Origin: Streptococcus oralis
Lineage (GTDB): Bacteria; Bacillota; Bacilli; Lactobacillales; Streptococcaceae
Reading direction: 5' to 3'
Assembly: GCF_021497945.1 (NCBI RefSeq)
Contig: NZ_CP046524.1
Coordinates: 1,585,501 to 1,649,500 of the forward strand
Length of the DNA stretch: 64,000 bases
A model generated the notes under the pieces. That model worked only from the letters and a program-made list of their open reading frames with translations. It ran no database searches and had not been told where the DNA came from. Shown here piece after piece: positions 16,113-26,072 of this stretch; the stretch's first letter is position 1, and each line of letters starts with the position of its first letter. The translations under genes were made by a program, and so were the position numbers.

Positions 16113-17275
16113 TCTCCCACCTGCTCTAACCTTTCATATAATATTTGAAAAATCAATATAATAAAGTAATACGGGTAATAGGTTACACTTTCAATAAACA
16201 TTACTATAAACAAACAAAAGTACGAAAATAAAAACAGTGAAGCTACTCTAAAATTTCTAATCTTCCTTGTTAAAAATATCATATAAAAAATCATAATAAA
16301 GAAAGAGACGATACCAATTACTCCACTATCTATTGCTAATTGCATAAACTGATTATGAGCATAGTTGATCCCCTTAGCACCAGAATCTTGCCACGGAAGA
16401 TTGAAATGAAGGCTAAAAACTCCATAACCATATATTTTTGAATCTAAAAATTTTTGATAAGCAATACGCCAAATTTGATAGCGGCCATTAAAAGTAAAAT
16501 CAAAATATTGTAAATATCTTATCAAATAACCTTGAATATCAATGAAAAGAAGCAGAATAGTTATAATAAATGTCAAGAAAGAAATCAGAATCCCTCTCTT
16601 CCAAAATACTCTCTTTATGTTAAATGATAATGCGTAAATAATCATGAAGATTGCTATAACCTTTGATAAAAAAACATCAGCATATAGACAATTGAGCACA
16701 GTCAAAATTTGTAATAGTAAGGCTATCTTGCGATTTCTATTTCCTATCATTAAGTAATAGGAAGAAATGAAAAAAGCTATAATTCCAAATTGTGATATCA
16801 CTTGGACATGCCCCAAAAAGGTTATATGATAAATATTGGTAAAATTCATCATAAGATCCAAAGTATTTATAAAGAATAAAAGAGTTAAACAGTATAAAAA
16901 TATATCACTAATTTTTATAATCAATACTCTATCTTGAATCTCATTAAAAAATAAATATATACAGATCGGATAAAAGACTGATTGTAAACCCGAATCTATT
17001 GTGCCTGTTAAAAACAATGTAATAACTATAGAAACAATATAATACTGCAATATAAAAAAAGTATATGCCGCTAGGTGTAGTCTCTGATATAATATTTTTA
17101 TAAAAATATATATCATACTGACTGCGATGGTGAAATATAAACAAAATTTATAAATCAGAGTAAAAAAATCTGCAGATGGAGAATAAGTTAATGTAATGCC
17201 TCTAGGATATAAAATTGTAAAGATATAAAGTGCACAAAATTGTAAAAAAAATACTTTAGAAAGTGATATTTTCAT
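16106..17275 (-). CDS. wzy: Capsule repeat-unit polymerase Wzy
   Basis: This 389-residue integral membrane protein has about ten to twelve hydrophobic helices and a long polar loop near residues 255-310 (YLQYFDFTFNGRYQIW to YAHNQFMQ). The YAHN motif in that loop is typical of O-antigen ligase/polymerase-like proteins. It would join repeat units at the outer membrane face in the Wzy-dependent pathway. Wzy proteins are too divergent to name by identity. The call rests on topology, loop motif and its place in a locus that otherwise lacks a polymerase. Its start overlaps the upstream stop by 1 nt. Confidence 0.82.
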   Translation of the reverse strand: MKISLSKVFFLQFCALYIFTILYPRGITLTYSPSADFFTLIYKFCLYFTIAVSMIYIFIKILYQRLHLAAYTFFILQYYIVSIVITLFLTGTIDSGLQSVFYPICIYLFFNEIQDRVLIIKISDIFLYCLTLLFFINTLDLMMNFTNIYHITFLGHVQVISQFGIIAFFISSYYLMIGNRNRKIALLLQILTVLNCLYADVFLSKVIAIFMIIYALSFNIKRVFWKRGILISFLTFIITILLLFIDIQGYLIRYLQYFDFTFNGRYQIWRIAYQKFLDSKIYGYGVFSLHFNLPWQDSGAKGINYAHNQFMQLAIDSGVIGIVSFFIMIFYMIFLTRKIRNFRVASLFLFSYFCLFIVMFIESVTYYPYYFIILIFQILYERLEQVGEC

Positions 17276-17994
17276 TATCTTTTCCTTTCTAGAATTTTCT
17301 TTAATTGTAGAATCTTATCCCTACCAATATATCTAATAATCTTATTTTTTATTCTAACTCTCACAGGAGTCCAAGAGGCACTGTAATGATGAATTGAATA
17401 TGTTTTCTCCGATAATAAATTTTTAGCATTGGCTCCAACATATATAGGATCAAAATACTCAGCAGGATAGATAGTAAAATACTCCGTTTGAACAATGTTA
17501 GAAGAAGGCTGATAGCCAAAATCAGTAAAGACAAACGAATTAAGTATGGGACATGCCAACTCATTCTTTTTACACGGATCAAAATCCGTATTATCATACA
17601 GTCTTAATAATTCTTTTAATATCTTCGTCCTCTTTTCCGAACCAAAACCTAGACCAGTAGCTACTAATCCATTTACCTGGTGAGCACCAAAAAAAGCTAC
17701 ATGGTCAAGCAATTCATCAAGATTTCTAATCAATTCAACATCTGTATCCAAATAGATACCACCATTTTCATATATGATTCTTAACCGTGCATAGTCGCTA
17801 ACAAATGCCCAAGCTTTGTTTTCATATGCAGCCTGAACAAAATTGTTTTGATCACTAATAATGAAATTGCTTTCATCCCATCTAATAATCTCATAGTCCG
17901 GACAAAATTTTCTCCAGCTATCAATACATTTTTTAACATCAGTAGGTAATGGACCTCCACCAAACCAGCAATAATGTATTTTTTTTGGAATCAT
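17275..17994 (-). CDS. Capsule glycosyltransferase, GT32-like (DXD motif)
   Basis: This 239-residue transferase begins IPKKIHYCWFGG and carries YLDTDVE, the DXD metal- and nucleotide-sugar-binding motif of the GT32 (TcdA/TcdB-like) family, after the GGIYLDTD glycine turn. Such enzymes are retaining, so it likely makes an alpha linkage in the capsule repeat unit. It overlaps wzy by 1 nt. Donor and acceptor are not deducible, although galactose or glucose is likely because the locus makes no special nucleotide sugar. Confidence 0.85.
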   Translation of the reverse strand: MIPKKIHYCWFGGGPLPTDVKKCIDSWRKFCPDYEIIRWDESNFIISDQNNFVQAAYENKAWAFVSDYARLRIIYENGGIYLDTDVELIRNLDELLDHVAFFGAHQVNGLVATGLGFGSEKRTKILKELLRLYDNTDFDPCKKNELACPILNSFVFTDFGYQPSSNIVQTEYFTIYPAEYFDPIYVGANAKNLLSEKTYSIHHYSASWTPVRVRIKNKIIRYIGRDKILQLKKILERKR

Positions 17995-18258
17995 TAGTTT
18001 TTCCTTTCCCTGACTATTTAGTAATTATCTATAATGATATGAACTCTCTTACAATAAAACAAATTCTCACTAGTACGTATTTATCACTAAATTTATTAAA
18101 TCAATTCGACAATTCTTATTGAACATATAATATAATACTTACTAAGTTAGATTTTATCATTTTTCTCTCTTTTTTGATTCACTAAAATATTCAAACAGCA
18201 TTGTCGCTGATACCTATATCTTAGTATATTAACACACTTATTTGCATTCTATCCCAAA
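17995..18258. other. Non-coding gap inside the capsule cluster
   Basis: This 264-bp, very AT-rich stretch is the longest spacer between capsule genes, which otherwise nearly touch. I see no credible ORF, hairpin terminator or strong promoter. It may be a junction between blocks of different origin. Confidence 0.35.
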
Positions 18259-18729
18259 TTACTTCTCTAATGCTATATTCCTCGCTGGAACTCCTACTAA
18301 AATTGAACCAGGTGGAAAGCTTTTTGTTACAACAGCATTAGCTCCTACCTTTGAACCCTCACCAATCGTTATCCCTCCTATAATTTTAGCGCCTGCTCCA
18401 ATATCAACACCTGCTTCGATAATAGGAGATTTTCCCACGTCCCTTTCCATCCCTTTATTACCAATGGTAACCTGCTGTCTTATCACAACATTATTCCCTA
18501 AAGTTACATCGCCATTAACTATTATCCCATATGGATGAAACAATATTATATCATCACTAATATTTTGTGATGCTGGTAATTCTGTATTGAAAATACCAAT
18601 TACAAATATAGCATTTAAAATTTGATACATTTTATAATTTAACTTATGATAAAAAGTTGACCGTCCTACATGTCTTTTACCATATTTAAAAATTGTAATT
18701 ATTAGTTGAGCTTTCCTATCATTTTTCAT
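18259..18729 (-). CDS. Serine acetyltransferase-like capsule acetyltransferase
   Basis: This 156-residue protein has a left-handed beta-helix with hexapeptide repeats (VNGDVTLGNNVVIRQQVTIGN, IGAGAKIIGGITIGEGSKVGANAVV) and ends GVPARNIALEK. It belongs to the CysE-like group found in capsule clusters, here presumably acetylating a sugar. It starts 4 nt inside the end of the glycosyltransferase gene upstream (ATGA-type overlap). With the enzyme at 15612-16112 it predicts two O-acetylation events or sites. Confidence 0.82.
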   Translation of the reverse strand: MKNDRKAQLIITIFKYGKRHVGRSTFYHKLNYKMYQILNAIFVIGIFNTELPASQNISDDIILFHPYGIIVNGDVTLGNNVVIRQQVTIGNKGMERDVGKSPIIEAGVDIGAGAKIIGGITIGEGSKVGANAVVTKSFPPGSILVGVPARNIALEK

Positions 18730-19838
18730 TTTCTTGTCCTATCTTTTATAGCCATTATCAATTTATTGTATAAAGTATCTAATTTAACTGATTCTAGTTC
18801 AATATCATAACCAGCTTCTCTCGCAAGTCTTTGATTCTCAATTGATTGTCTCAATCTATCTTCTGGACAGAAATCTCTTATCGCTTTTCCCCAATAAAGA
18901 GGGGTCCCAATTGGTAAAGAAGTCACTTGTTTAGTGTAGATACACTCCTTTGTTATAGTATCAGATAAGATACATTGTATTCCATTTATTTGCCATTCTA
19001 CTGACACCAGAGGGAGACCTTCGTACAAGCTTGGGAGAAGCATTATATCCATAGCAGACACAAATGATTTCATATCATTAAGATGACCTAAAAGGAAGAC
19101 CCTATCTTCTAAAGATTTTTCAGAAACCATATTCTTAATTTTTGATAAAGTTGACCCTTCACCTACTAAAAATAATTTAACATCTAGTCCTTGTATTACT
19201 AAATTTTCCATTAATAACACAAGAAATTCATGATTTTTTTGAACATTAAAGCGACCAACATGACCTAAAGCAAGAGTTGTATCTTTAAGAGATAATTTTT
19301 TTCTAAATTGTTGTCGTTTGGACTCACTAAATTGATAACGCTTTATATTTCTTGCATTATGAACAATAGTATATTCTCTATTGGTAAAAAGCCATTTCCC
19401 AGCTCCTTCACCACATGCCCACGCCTGCGTATACAACTTATGAAATACTGGCCGTAATACTTTATCTAATTTCCTATGGTCACAAGTAGTATTATGACTA
19501 TGGGCAATCCTTACTGGGACCCCTGCAATTTTTGCAACAGATAGCTCGATTGACATTAAAGAACTACTACCATGAACATGAATTATATCATATTTATTAG
19601 CTCTTATTAATTTGTATAATTGACACATATAGTGAATAATCGCAGTTTTTTTCCGCTCTAGAACTACTACCTGGATACCTAAATTCTCAAATTTTGCTTT
19701 ATCTTCTAACAGTGGAATATTAGTAGCTAAAACTGTCACTTCCCATTTATCTAGATCCATGCATTCTAAATAAGAATAGATAAACGTCCCTATTCCATCT
19801 GAAAATAAGCCACCTGTTGGAATATGCAAAATCTTCAT
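18726..19838 (-). CDS. Capsule glycosyltransferase, GT4 family
   Basis: This 370-residue GT-B transferase opens with MKILHIPTGGLFSDGIGTF, the glycine-rich acceptor-side loop. In the C-terminal half are GHVGRFNVQKNH and LPSLYEGLPLVSVE, the EX7E donor-binding motif of retaining GT4 enzymes. It should add a sugar to the lipid-linked intermediate made by WchA and WchJK at the inner membrane face. Linkage and sugar are not deducible. The 141-bp spacer (19839-19979) before it holds nothing recognisable. Confidence 0.88.
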   Translation of the reverse strand: MKILHIPTGGLFSDGIGTFIYSYLECMDLDKWEVTVLATNIPLLEDKAKFENLGIQVVVLERKKTAIIHYMCQLYKLIRANKYDIIHVHGSSSLMSIELSVAKIAGVPVRIAHSHNTTCDHRKLDKVLRPVFHKLYTQAWACGEGAGKWLFTNREYTIVHNARNIKRYQFSESKRQQFRKKLSLKDTTLALGHVGRFNVQKNHEFLVLLMENLVIQGLDVKLFLVGEGSTLSKIKNMVSEKSLEDRVFLLGHLNDMKSFVSAMDIMLLPSLYEGLPLVSVEWQINGIQCILSDTITKECIYTKQVTSLPIGTPLYWGKAIRDFCPEDRLRQSIENQRLAREAGYDIELESVKLDTLYNKLIMAIKDRTRK

Positions 19839-19979
19839 TCATCTTCTCCATTATTTCTTATTAAATACGAATAGTAATCATTAAAATATAAAACTCACTA
19901 TTTAATAACGATATAGTTTAAAAAGCTCTGACTGTATGACAATTATTAGTAACACAAAAAACTGGCAGTCACACATATC

Positions 19980-20459
19980 TTATATAAACATATTTTCAAT
20001 TATATCTGACAGTTCATTAGTAAACTTACTATTATGAGAACTAACTTGCTGAACTTTTGAATATTTAATATTCTCATTAAGTTTATCAATTTCATCGATT
20101 ACAACTAGATCGTATCCTTCGCCTAGTAACTTTAAGCAAAATTCCATTTGGTGATCATTCACATGCTCGCCAAATTTTTCCTGTCTTGGTACTACAATTG
20201 GTCTCTTCCCCTTGGAAATCACTCCCATAAATGTTGCAGGTCCGCCATGTGTAATGACAATATCTGCTTCATCCATATATCGATTCATCTCATCATAAGA
20301 AATCAAAGCTTTCCATTGGCAGTGCACTGGTTCATAGTCTGAAAAACCAGTCTGAATAAAAACATCATCCTGAATAAATCCCTCACCTTTTAATCTATCA
20401 ACTTCTTTAATAAGTCGATTAAACTGTTGCTCATGAGTACCTACTGTCACAAAAATCAT
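19980..20459 (-). CDS. wchK: Beta-1,4-galactosyltransferase WchK (Alg13-like catalytic partner)
   Basis: This 159-residue protein starts MIFVTVGTHEQQFNRL, typical of Cps14G/WchK, and contains the THGGPATFMG nucleotide-sugar site of the GT28 C-terminal fold. A longer frame to 20516 exists, but the ATG at 20459 overlaps the wchJ stop by one base (TAATG) and gives the family start. With WchJ it transfers galactose to lipid-linked glucose, forming a lactosyl disaccharide. It is the second sugar-transfer step of the repeat unit. Confidence 0.9.
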   Translation of the reverse strand: MIFVTVGTHEQQFNRLIKEVDRLKGEGFIQDDVFIQTGFSDYEPVHCQWKALISYDEMNRYMDEADIVITHGGPATFMGVISKGKRPIVVPRQEKFGEHVNDHQMEFCLKLLGEGYDLVVIDEIDKLNENIKYSKVQQVSSHNSKFTNELSDIIENMFI

Positions 20460-20908
20460 TAGAAAATCCCTCCGAGATTGATTGCTTTCGGATATACTTT
20501 TTTCATTTCCTCCCACTGAACTATGAACTTATCTGTTACTGGATATACCAATTTCCCTGTTAAAGTTGGCGCATCAATACGGTCAAAAACTTCAATATAG
20601 ACTGTTTTAGCACCAAATAGTTTCCCTAGATAGAAGAAAGGAACTGCCACAGCAGCCCCTGATGAGATGATAACATCAGGGCGTTCCTTTCTCAAAATAT
20701 TGAAAGCAAGAATCGTATTTTTAATAAGATTTTTCAAATTACGATTAGTAGGATAATGACAAGGATAAAATGTCTCATTTCCCAAGATACTTCTTGCATC
20801 CTCTTTATCAAAAGTAACCCAAAATCTTTCCTTATCTTTCCAGAAAGGCTTTAATAGATATAAATGAGTCAGATGACCTCCACTAGATCCAACTAAACAT
20901 ATTTTCAT
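20459..20908 (-). CDS. wchJ: Galactosyltransferase enhancer WchJ (Alg14-like)
   Basis: This 149-residue protein begins MKICLVGSSGGHLTHL and carries DVIISSGAAVAVPF, the signature of the Alg14-like membrane-recruiting partner. In serotype 14 the homologue (Cps14F) enhances the galactosyltransferase activity of Cps14G. Here it directly precedes wchK with a 1-nt stop/start overlap, so the pair is translated stoichiometrically. The 3-bp gap to wchA shows it belongs to the same operon. Confidence 0.92.
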   Translation of the reverse strand: MKICLVGSSGGHLTHLYLLKPFWKDKERFWVTFDKEDARSILGNETFYPCHYPTNRNLKNLIKNTILAFNILRKERPDVIISSGAAVAVPFFYLGKLFGAKTVYIEVFDRIDAPTLTGKLVYPVTDKFIVQWEEMKKVYPKAINLGGIF

Positions 20909-20911
20909 TTC

Positions 20912-22279
20912 CTACTTCGCCCCATCTCTCATAAATACAACCTTAACGGTCTTCAATAAAATTTCAATATCTTTCCAGATTGTCCAGCCATCAATATACT
21001 CTACGTCAAGTTTGACCACATCATCGAAATTCGTTATTTCACTTCGTCCACTAACCTGCCAGAGACCTGTGATTCCTGGTCGGAAGCTAAGACGACGTTT
21101 CTGCTCAGGTGTATATTGTTCATACTCATCCACTGTTGGAGGTCTTGTTCCTACCAAACTCATATCTCCCTTGAGAACATTATAGAACTGAGGAAGTTCG
21201 TCTAGGCTCGTTTTACGAATAAAACGTCCTACCTTCGTGATACGAGGATCATTATCTACCTTAAACATACCGCCTTCCATAGTGTTCTGTTCGAGGAGTG
21301 CTTGTTTCTTCTCTTCAGCATCTACACACATTGATCGAAACTTGTAGAAAGTGAAGTGACGCCCATTTTTACCGATACGAGTCTGAGCAAAAATTGCAGA
21401 TCCTCCATCTTTTCGAATTAAGGGAATCAAAATGATGCTAATAATCCCACAAATTAGTAGGCCAAAAATAGAACCAATAATATCAATAATACGTTTTGCA
21501 ATCACATGGCTTGTCTTATAAAATTTAGTTGAGAAAATAACAACACTTAGCCCTGCCATTTCACGAATTTGCTTGTCAAGAGCAAGACTGCTATCAAAAG
21601 CATTCAGATTGACCATCACATCAATTCCCATTGTCTCAAATTGTGATACAAATTCTCTGATATTGTATTGCTCCGTCGGGAGATTTATGAATACCTCGTC
21701 AACTACTTCATGAGTTGCAAAAGAAACTATTTCATCCTCTGGAATTACTGTGACATTTTCGTGTTTGAAATCCGGTTTGTCTAAAACACTAACAGCTACT
21801 AGTTTACCAAATACATCATTTGACTCGTTCAACTTATCAATCACTTTATCAATTCGAGAAGCCGCTGTAATTAGAAGAATTTTTCGGCTCCCCTTAAAAT
21901 TGAGATAAAGCTGTTTTAAATATTTCTTAATCAGGAAATTTAGGAAGTAAATCAGCAAAGTATGTAAAGTCAGGAAATAAATCATGCCCCTTCTTGATAT
22001 GCTAAAGCGTTCTTCCAAGAAAAAGTTTGAAATACTGATCGCTAGTGCAAAGAAAATAGTATATTTTAACGTCTGGACAAGTTCAATTAGATAACCTCTT
22101 TTAAAAAAATCTCGTCCATAATCACTAATATAAAACACGAAGTAATGAAGGAGATAAAGTATAATTACTGTTATTGAAGCAATCTCCGTTTCTCTTACAA
22201 AACTAAGTAAGTAAGCCAATAAAATGACAAGAATACTCTGAACCACCGCCAGAGACAATTTGAATCCTTTTCCTTTCAT
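20912..22279 (-). CDS. wchA: Initiating undecaprenyl-phosphate glucose phosphotransferase WchA (CpsE)
   Basis: This 455-residue polyisoprenyl-phosphate hexose-1-phosphate transferase starts the repeat unit by loading Glc-1-P from UDP-Glc onto undecaprenyl phosphate. The N-terminal half has four hydrophobic segments (roughly residues 10-130) and a Rossmann-like linker domain. The C-terminal catalytic domain starts at KRIIDIIGSIFGLL and has the FYKFRSMCVDAE and SLDELPQFYNVLKGDMSLVG blocks of bacterial sugar transferases. Length and sequence match pneumococcal WchA, fixing glucose as the first sugar with good confidence. Confidence 0.94.
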   Translation of the reverse strand: MKGKGFKLSLAVVQSILVILLAYLLSFVRETEIASITVIILYLLHYFVFYISDYGRDFFKRGYLIELVQTLKYTIFFALAISISNFFLEERFSISRRGMIYFLTLHTLLIYFLNFLIKKYLKQLYLNFKGSRKILLITAASRIDKVIDKLNESNDVFGKLVAVSVLDKPDFKHENVTVIPEDEIVSFATHEVVDEVFINLPTEQYNIREFVSQFETMGIDVMVNLNAFDSSLALDKQIREMAGLSVVIFSTKFYKTSHVIAKRIIDIIGSIFGLLICGIISIILIPLIRKDGGSAIFAQTRIGKNGRHFTFYKFRSMCVDAEEKKQALLEQNTMEGGMFKVDNDPRITKVGRFIRKTSLDELPQFYNVLKGDMSLVGTRPPTVDEYEQYTPEQKRRLSFRPGITGLWQVSGRSEITNFDDVVKLDVEYIDGWTIWKDIEILLKTVKVVFMRDGAK

Positions 22280-22308
22280 CGTAATCTCCCTAACTTATTT
22301 CATATTTC

Positions 22309-22992
22309 TTATTTTTTGCCGTAGTTACCGTAGGCCCCATAAGAACCATATTTTTCAACAGAGGTATTCAATTTATTGAGCACAATTCCTAAGAATGGTT
22401 TGCTTGTTTGTTCGAGCTGCCCTTTTGCCTTTTGAACATCACGTCGATTTGTTTCACCTACTGCAGTTACCAAAATAGAAGCGTCACATTTTTGAGTGAT
22501 GATAGCTGCATCGATGACAACTCCAATTGGTGCTGTATCCACGATGATGTAATCAAAGTACTTACGCAAGGTATCAAGCATGGTTGCAAAATTTTCACTT
22601 TGCAGCAAAGCTGTTGGGTTTGGTGATACAGAACCCGCTTGAATAACAAACAAGTTTTCAACATTGGTATCACATAGCCCTTGTGATAGATCTGTCGTTC
22701 CAGATAAGAACTCTGTTAGTCCTGTAATCTTCTCGCGTGATTTAAAAACCCCTGACATGACAGAATTACGAATATCAGCATCGATTAAAAGCGTCTTATA
22801 GCCTGCACGCGCAAAGGCCCAAGCAATATTTGTAGAAGTGGTTGACTTTCCTTCACCCGGTTTCACAGACGTGATCGAAATAACTTTCAAGTTATTCCCA
22901 CTCAACTGTATATTGGTGCGGAGTGCATTGTAATACTCTTCAGCTTTTCTTGCCTGATCCAATTTTTTATGTGCGATTTCTAACGTTGGCAT
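22309..22992 (-). CDS. wze: Capsule tyrosine autokinase Wze (CpsD)
   Basis: This 227-residue cytoplasmic BY-kinase has a Walker A at about 42-51 (SVKPGEGKST), Walker A' LLIDADIR and Walker B YIIVDTAP. Its tail holds a tyrosine cluster (YGSYGAYGNYGKK), the autophosphorylation site. It works with its membrane activator Wzd and is dephosphorylated by Wzh, controlling chain length and export. The tail differs slightly from the pneumococcal YGNYG repeats I recall but keeps four tyrosines. It lies 9 bp after wzd. Confidence 0.94.
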   Translation of the reverse strand: MPTLEIAHKKLDQARKAEEYYNALRTNIQLSGNNLKVISITSVKPGEGKSTTSTNIAWAFARAGYKTLLIDADIRNSVMSGVFKSREKITGLTEFLSGTTDLSQGLCDTNVENLFVIQAGSVSPNPTALLQSENFATMLDTLRKYFDYIIVDTAPIGVVIDAAIITQKCDASILVTAVGETNRRDVQKAKGQLEQTSKPFLGIVLNKLNTSVEKYGSYGAYGNYGKK

Positions 22993-23001
22993 TTTTCTCT
23001 C

Positions 23002-23694
23002 CTATTTTAATTTATCCAAATTTGGAACAACTCCTAATAATGCAATTTGCATAACATCCTCAACGTCTTCTGGTCGTTTAACGCGTGTGTCTAGGAGTTC
23101 AATAAGGAGAACTGTGACAATCATCACAACCGCTCCAGCGAGAAATCCAATCATGGTATTACGACGGATGTTTGGTGAAGATGGTGAGGTTGCTGGGCGA
23201 GCCTCTTCGAGTGTCGTCACATCTGAAACCCGTGTAACACTAATAATCTTTTGAGCTGCAACCTCTCTCAATGAGTTGGCGATACGACTTGCTTCTTCAG
23301 GCGCACTATCTGTAACAGAGATAGATACGATACGTGTATCAGCCGGTACGGTCACCTTGATTTTACTAGCTAAACCTTTTGAAGGAAGATCCAGTTTCAA
23401 ATCCGTTGCGACCTTCTCCAAAACGTCTTGCGAAAGAATAATTTCGCGATAGTCTTTAACCAAGTAAGATCCTGCTTGCAAGTCTTGGTTTGTCAGTCCC
23501 GACTTATCTCCCTGATTACGATTAACTACATAGATACGTGTCGTACTGGTATATTCAGGTTTTACGATAAAGCTACTGTAGGCAAAGGCTACTACCCCAG
23601 TTACGATTGCTACCAGTGCAATTAGAAATTTCCGTTTCCAAAGAATTTTAAGCAATTGAAATACATCAATTTCCATCATGTTTTGTTCTTTCAT
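23002..23694 (-). CDS. wzd: Capsule chain-length regulator and kinase activator Wzd (CpsC)
   Basis: This 230-residue Wzz-type membrane protein has two transmembrane segments, at about 20-40 and 180-200, flanking an extracytoplasmic loop. The proline-rich [14 protein letters not shown] stretch before the second helix is the usual polysaccharide copolymerase motif. Its cytoplasmic C-terminus ([19 protein letters not shown]) binds and activates the Wze kinase. Spacing of 8-9 bp to both neighbours shows tight operon structure. Confidence 0.94.
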   Translation of the reverse strand: MKEQNMMEIDVFQLLKILWKRKFLIALVAIVTGVVAFAYSSFIVKPEYTSTTRIYVVNRNQGDKSGLTNQDLQAGSYLVKDYREIILSQDVLEKVATDLKLDLPSKGLASKIKVTVPADTRIVSISVTDSAPEEASRIANSLREVAAQKIISVTRVSDVTTLEEARPATSPSSPNIRRNTMIGFLAGAVVMIVTVLLIELLDTRVKRPEDVEDVMQIALLGVVPNLDKLK

Positions 23695-23702
23695 TGTTTC
23701 TC

Positions 23703-24434
23703 CTAAATCAATTGATCCATTATTATTTTTCGTGGGTTCTCTTTAAAGAGTTCCTTGGCCTTATCTTCGCCATACTTTTTAGCAATGATATCATAGGCTT
23801 CTTCCATATGAGGTGGTCTACGATCCAAATTATGCATATCGCTAGCAATGACATGAACTAGATCACGTTCCAAGAAATACTGAGCTCTCTTTTTCATGAA
23901 TTTGTAGGTTTCTCCAAAGAGTTTTGGTTTCAAGACATGAGAACTATTGACCTGGGTATAGCACCCCATATCAATCAGTTCCCGAACTCGCTTTTCATTA
24001 TTTTCTAGAGCATCATAACGCTCAATATGGGCAATAACTGGTGTAATCCCTAACATGAGAATATTGCTCAGTCCTTTATGTATATCTCGATAGGGTGTAT
24101 TCATACTAAACTCAATCAAAGCATAGTGACTATCATTGAGGGTTGGAATCAATTTCTTTTCCAATTTTTCGACAACATCTGGCGTATAGTATATTTCTGC
24201 ACCATAAGCGATGACAAGATCATCTGCCACCTCCTTGGCCATTTCGCGAACTTTCAAAAAGTTAGTTGCTATTTTCTCTTCTGGTGTCTCAAACATCCCT
24301 TTCCGACGATGAGACGTTGAAACAATGGTCCTGACCCCTTGACTATAGGCTTCTCTTAAAAGGTTTTTACTCTCCTCTATCGACTTTGGACCATCATCCA
24401 CATCAAAAACAATGTGTGAATGGATGTCTATCAT
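23703..24434 (-). CDS. wzh: Capsule protein tyrosine phosphatase Wzh (CpsB)
   Basis: This 243-residue PHP-family, manganese-dependent phosphatase removes phosphate from Wze tyrosines. Metal-ligand motifs visible are [13 protein letters not shown] at the N-terminus, [14 protein letters not shown] and [12 protein letters not shown] near the C-terminus. Length matches CpsB exactly. The start lies 1 nt after the wzg stop region, so translation is coupled. Confidence 0.94.
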   Translation of the reverse strand: MIDIHSHIVFDVDDGPKSIEESKNLLREAYSQGVRTIVSTSHRRKGMFETPEEKIATNFLKVREMAKEVADDLVIAYGAEIYYTPDVVEKLEKKLIPTLNDSHYALIEFSMNTPYRDIHKGLSNILMLGITPVIAHIERYDALENNEKRVRELIDMGCYTQVNSSHVLKPKLFGETYKFMKKRAQYFLERDLVHVIASDMHNLDRRPPHMEEAYDIIAKKYGEDKAKELFKENPRKIIMDQLI

Positions 24435-24435
24435 G

Positions 24436-25881
24436 CTACTTCCCCTCCATCACATCTTTGATAGCTGCCTTGGCTGCAGCCAAGCTACTTTCATCAATTT
24501 CCATCATATAGAGGTTGCTATCTGGCATAGCGTAGGATGGAAGATCCGTTCTACCAGTTCCTTTTAAGTCTTGGGAATTGACCTTATACTGACCACCACT
24601 ATCCAACTGTGTATTAACCAAGTCCATCATGGTTTCCAAAGGCATATTGGTTTGAAGAGAATCTTGCAATCCTTGAATAATGTTGTCATATTTTTTTAAA
24701 GCCTCTGTCGAGGTTAGCTTCTGAATGATGGCAACAATGACTTTTTGCTGGTTCCGACCGCGGTCGCGGTCTCCATCCGCTAGAGAGTAGCGTTCGCGGA
24801 CAAAACCAAGGGCTTTTTCAGAGTCTAGATGGACATTCCCGACAGGAAAATGGTACTGCCCATGCAAAGAAGTGAAATCTTGGTCATTATAAACATCCAC
24901 ACCACCTAGAAGATCAATCAATTTCAAGAAAGAGGTGAAATTCAAACGAACATAGTAGTTAATATCAACTCCATATAGGTTTTCCAAGGTATGAATTGAT
25001 GAGTCCACTCCATAAATCCCCGCGTGAGTCAATTTATCCTTTTGATTATTTCCTCCGTCCGCAATCGGAACATAAGAATCTCGAGGTGTTGTGGTGAGAA
25101 GAATTTTCTTAGTATCTCGATTTACAGTCATCAAGATGTTGACGTCTGAACGCGAAACTGAACTGATAGGACCGTAGGTATCAATACCACTGATATAAAT
25201 ATTAAAGGATTGATTCTTAGATACCTTTGGTGCCGCAACATCCTTGGTTAGTTTTTTCGTATAGATTTTCTTAATCTTCGAAGCATAATCTGGATACTCC
25301 GCTTCAATGATGTTTTCAAAGACACTGTTCAAGACAATCGCTTTCGCATCACCTGAAATCAAGCTCTTATAGGCTGCTAAGTAAGATGCACTTTGTTCAA
25401 CCGCCAAGTCTTTGCTCTGAGTCGTCTTAATATCCGCTATCAATTTTTGGATATTGTCATTATCCGTTTCAGTCGGACCTGTTACACTTTCCAACTGGGT
25501 AACGTTGTTGATTTCACTATCTTTTAAAACCACAACACTCATCGAATATTCTGAGTAGTTTGATGTCGCATTGATGTGATTAGTCAAGCCCACAAATTGG
25601 TGCAAAGCAAATAGCGAAACCGAACTAGTCAACACCGCAAGTACCAACAAGAAAATCGTGAACTTTTCGGCTTTCTTATATACTATCAAAAGTAGAGCTA
25701 CGATAGCAGATAGTAAAACTAGAACAGTAGCTAAGATATTGAGATGCCTAAAGGCTAGGATATTATGTCTAAAAATTAAGAACAACAAAGAGCCACTCAA
25801 TAATAAATAAATGGCTAATAAAGCTATATTAATACTTCGTTTCACATTTCCTGAACGATTTCTCTTTGAACGTCTACTCAT
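24436..25881 (-). CDS. wzg: LytR-CpsA-Psr family capsule attachment protein Wzg (CpsA)
   Basis: This 481-residue membrane protein has three N-terminal helices (about 15-105), an accessory domain and a C-terminal LCP catalytic domain. The LCP domain shows [31 protein letters not shown] and [21 protein letters not shown], the arginine-rich pyrophosphate-binding motifs. LCP enzymes move completed polysaccharide from lipid carrier onto peptidoglycan. It is the first gene of the capsule operon and sits behind the only clear promoter of the cluster. Confidence 0.94.
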   Translation of the reverse strand: MSRRSKRNRSGNVKRSINIALLAIYLLLSGSLLFLIFRHNILAFRHLNILATVLVLLSAIVALLLIVYKKAEKFTIFLLVLAVLTSSVSLFALHQFVGLTNHINATSNYSEYSMSVVVLKDSEINNVTQLESVTGPTETDNDNIQKLIADIKTTQSKDLAVEQSASYLAAYKSLISGDAKAIVLNSVFENIIEAEYPDYASKIKKIYTKKLTKDVAAPKVSKNQSFNIYISGIDTYGPISSVSRSDVNILMTVNRDTKKILLTTTPRDSYVPIADGGNNQKDKLTHAGIYGVDSSIHTLENLYGVDINYYVRLNFTSFLKLIDLLGGVDVYNDQDFTSLHGQYHFPVGNVHLDSEKALGFVRERYSLADGDRDRGRNQQKVIVAIIQKLTSTEALKKYDNIIQGLQDSLQTNMPLETMMDLVNTQLDSGGQYKVNSQDLKGTGRTDLPSYAMPDSNLYMMEIDESSLAAAKAAIKDVMEGK

Positions 25882-25914
25882 GGTAATCCCCTATACACGT
25901 TAATAATTATAATT

Positions 25915-25923
25915 ATTATATCA
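25915..25923 (-). promoter_or_regulatory. Capsule operon promoter (extended -10)
   Basis: The minus strand reads TGATATAAT, an extended -10 with perfect TATAAT (25915-25920), 34 nt upstream of the wzg ATG. The -35 region (about 25938-25943) is poor, as is common with extended -10 promoters. It follows directly after the terminator of the upstream lipoprotein gene. Confidence 0.65.
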
Positions 25924-26028
25924 CAATCATGAAAGAAATTCCATCCATTCCTGCTATTATCAGCGTTTTCATTCATTTTTTCTTATCTATATTTTGAATT
26001 TATGACTTCCATTAACGGAATCCTTGAT

Positions 26029-26060
26029 AAAACAAAAACAAGGCCCCTTATTATGGGGCC
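26029..26060 (-). terminator. Terminator of the aliD-like gene
   Basis: The minus strand shows GGCCCC, an 7-nt loop, GGGGCC, then TTGTTTTTGTTTT. It separates the binding-protein gene from the capsule operon. Confidence 0.8.
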
Positions 26061-26072
26061 CCATTTCTGTTT

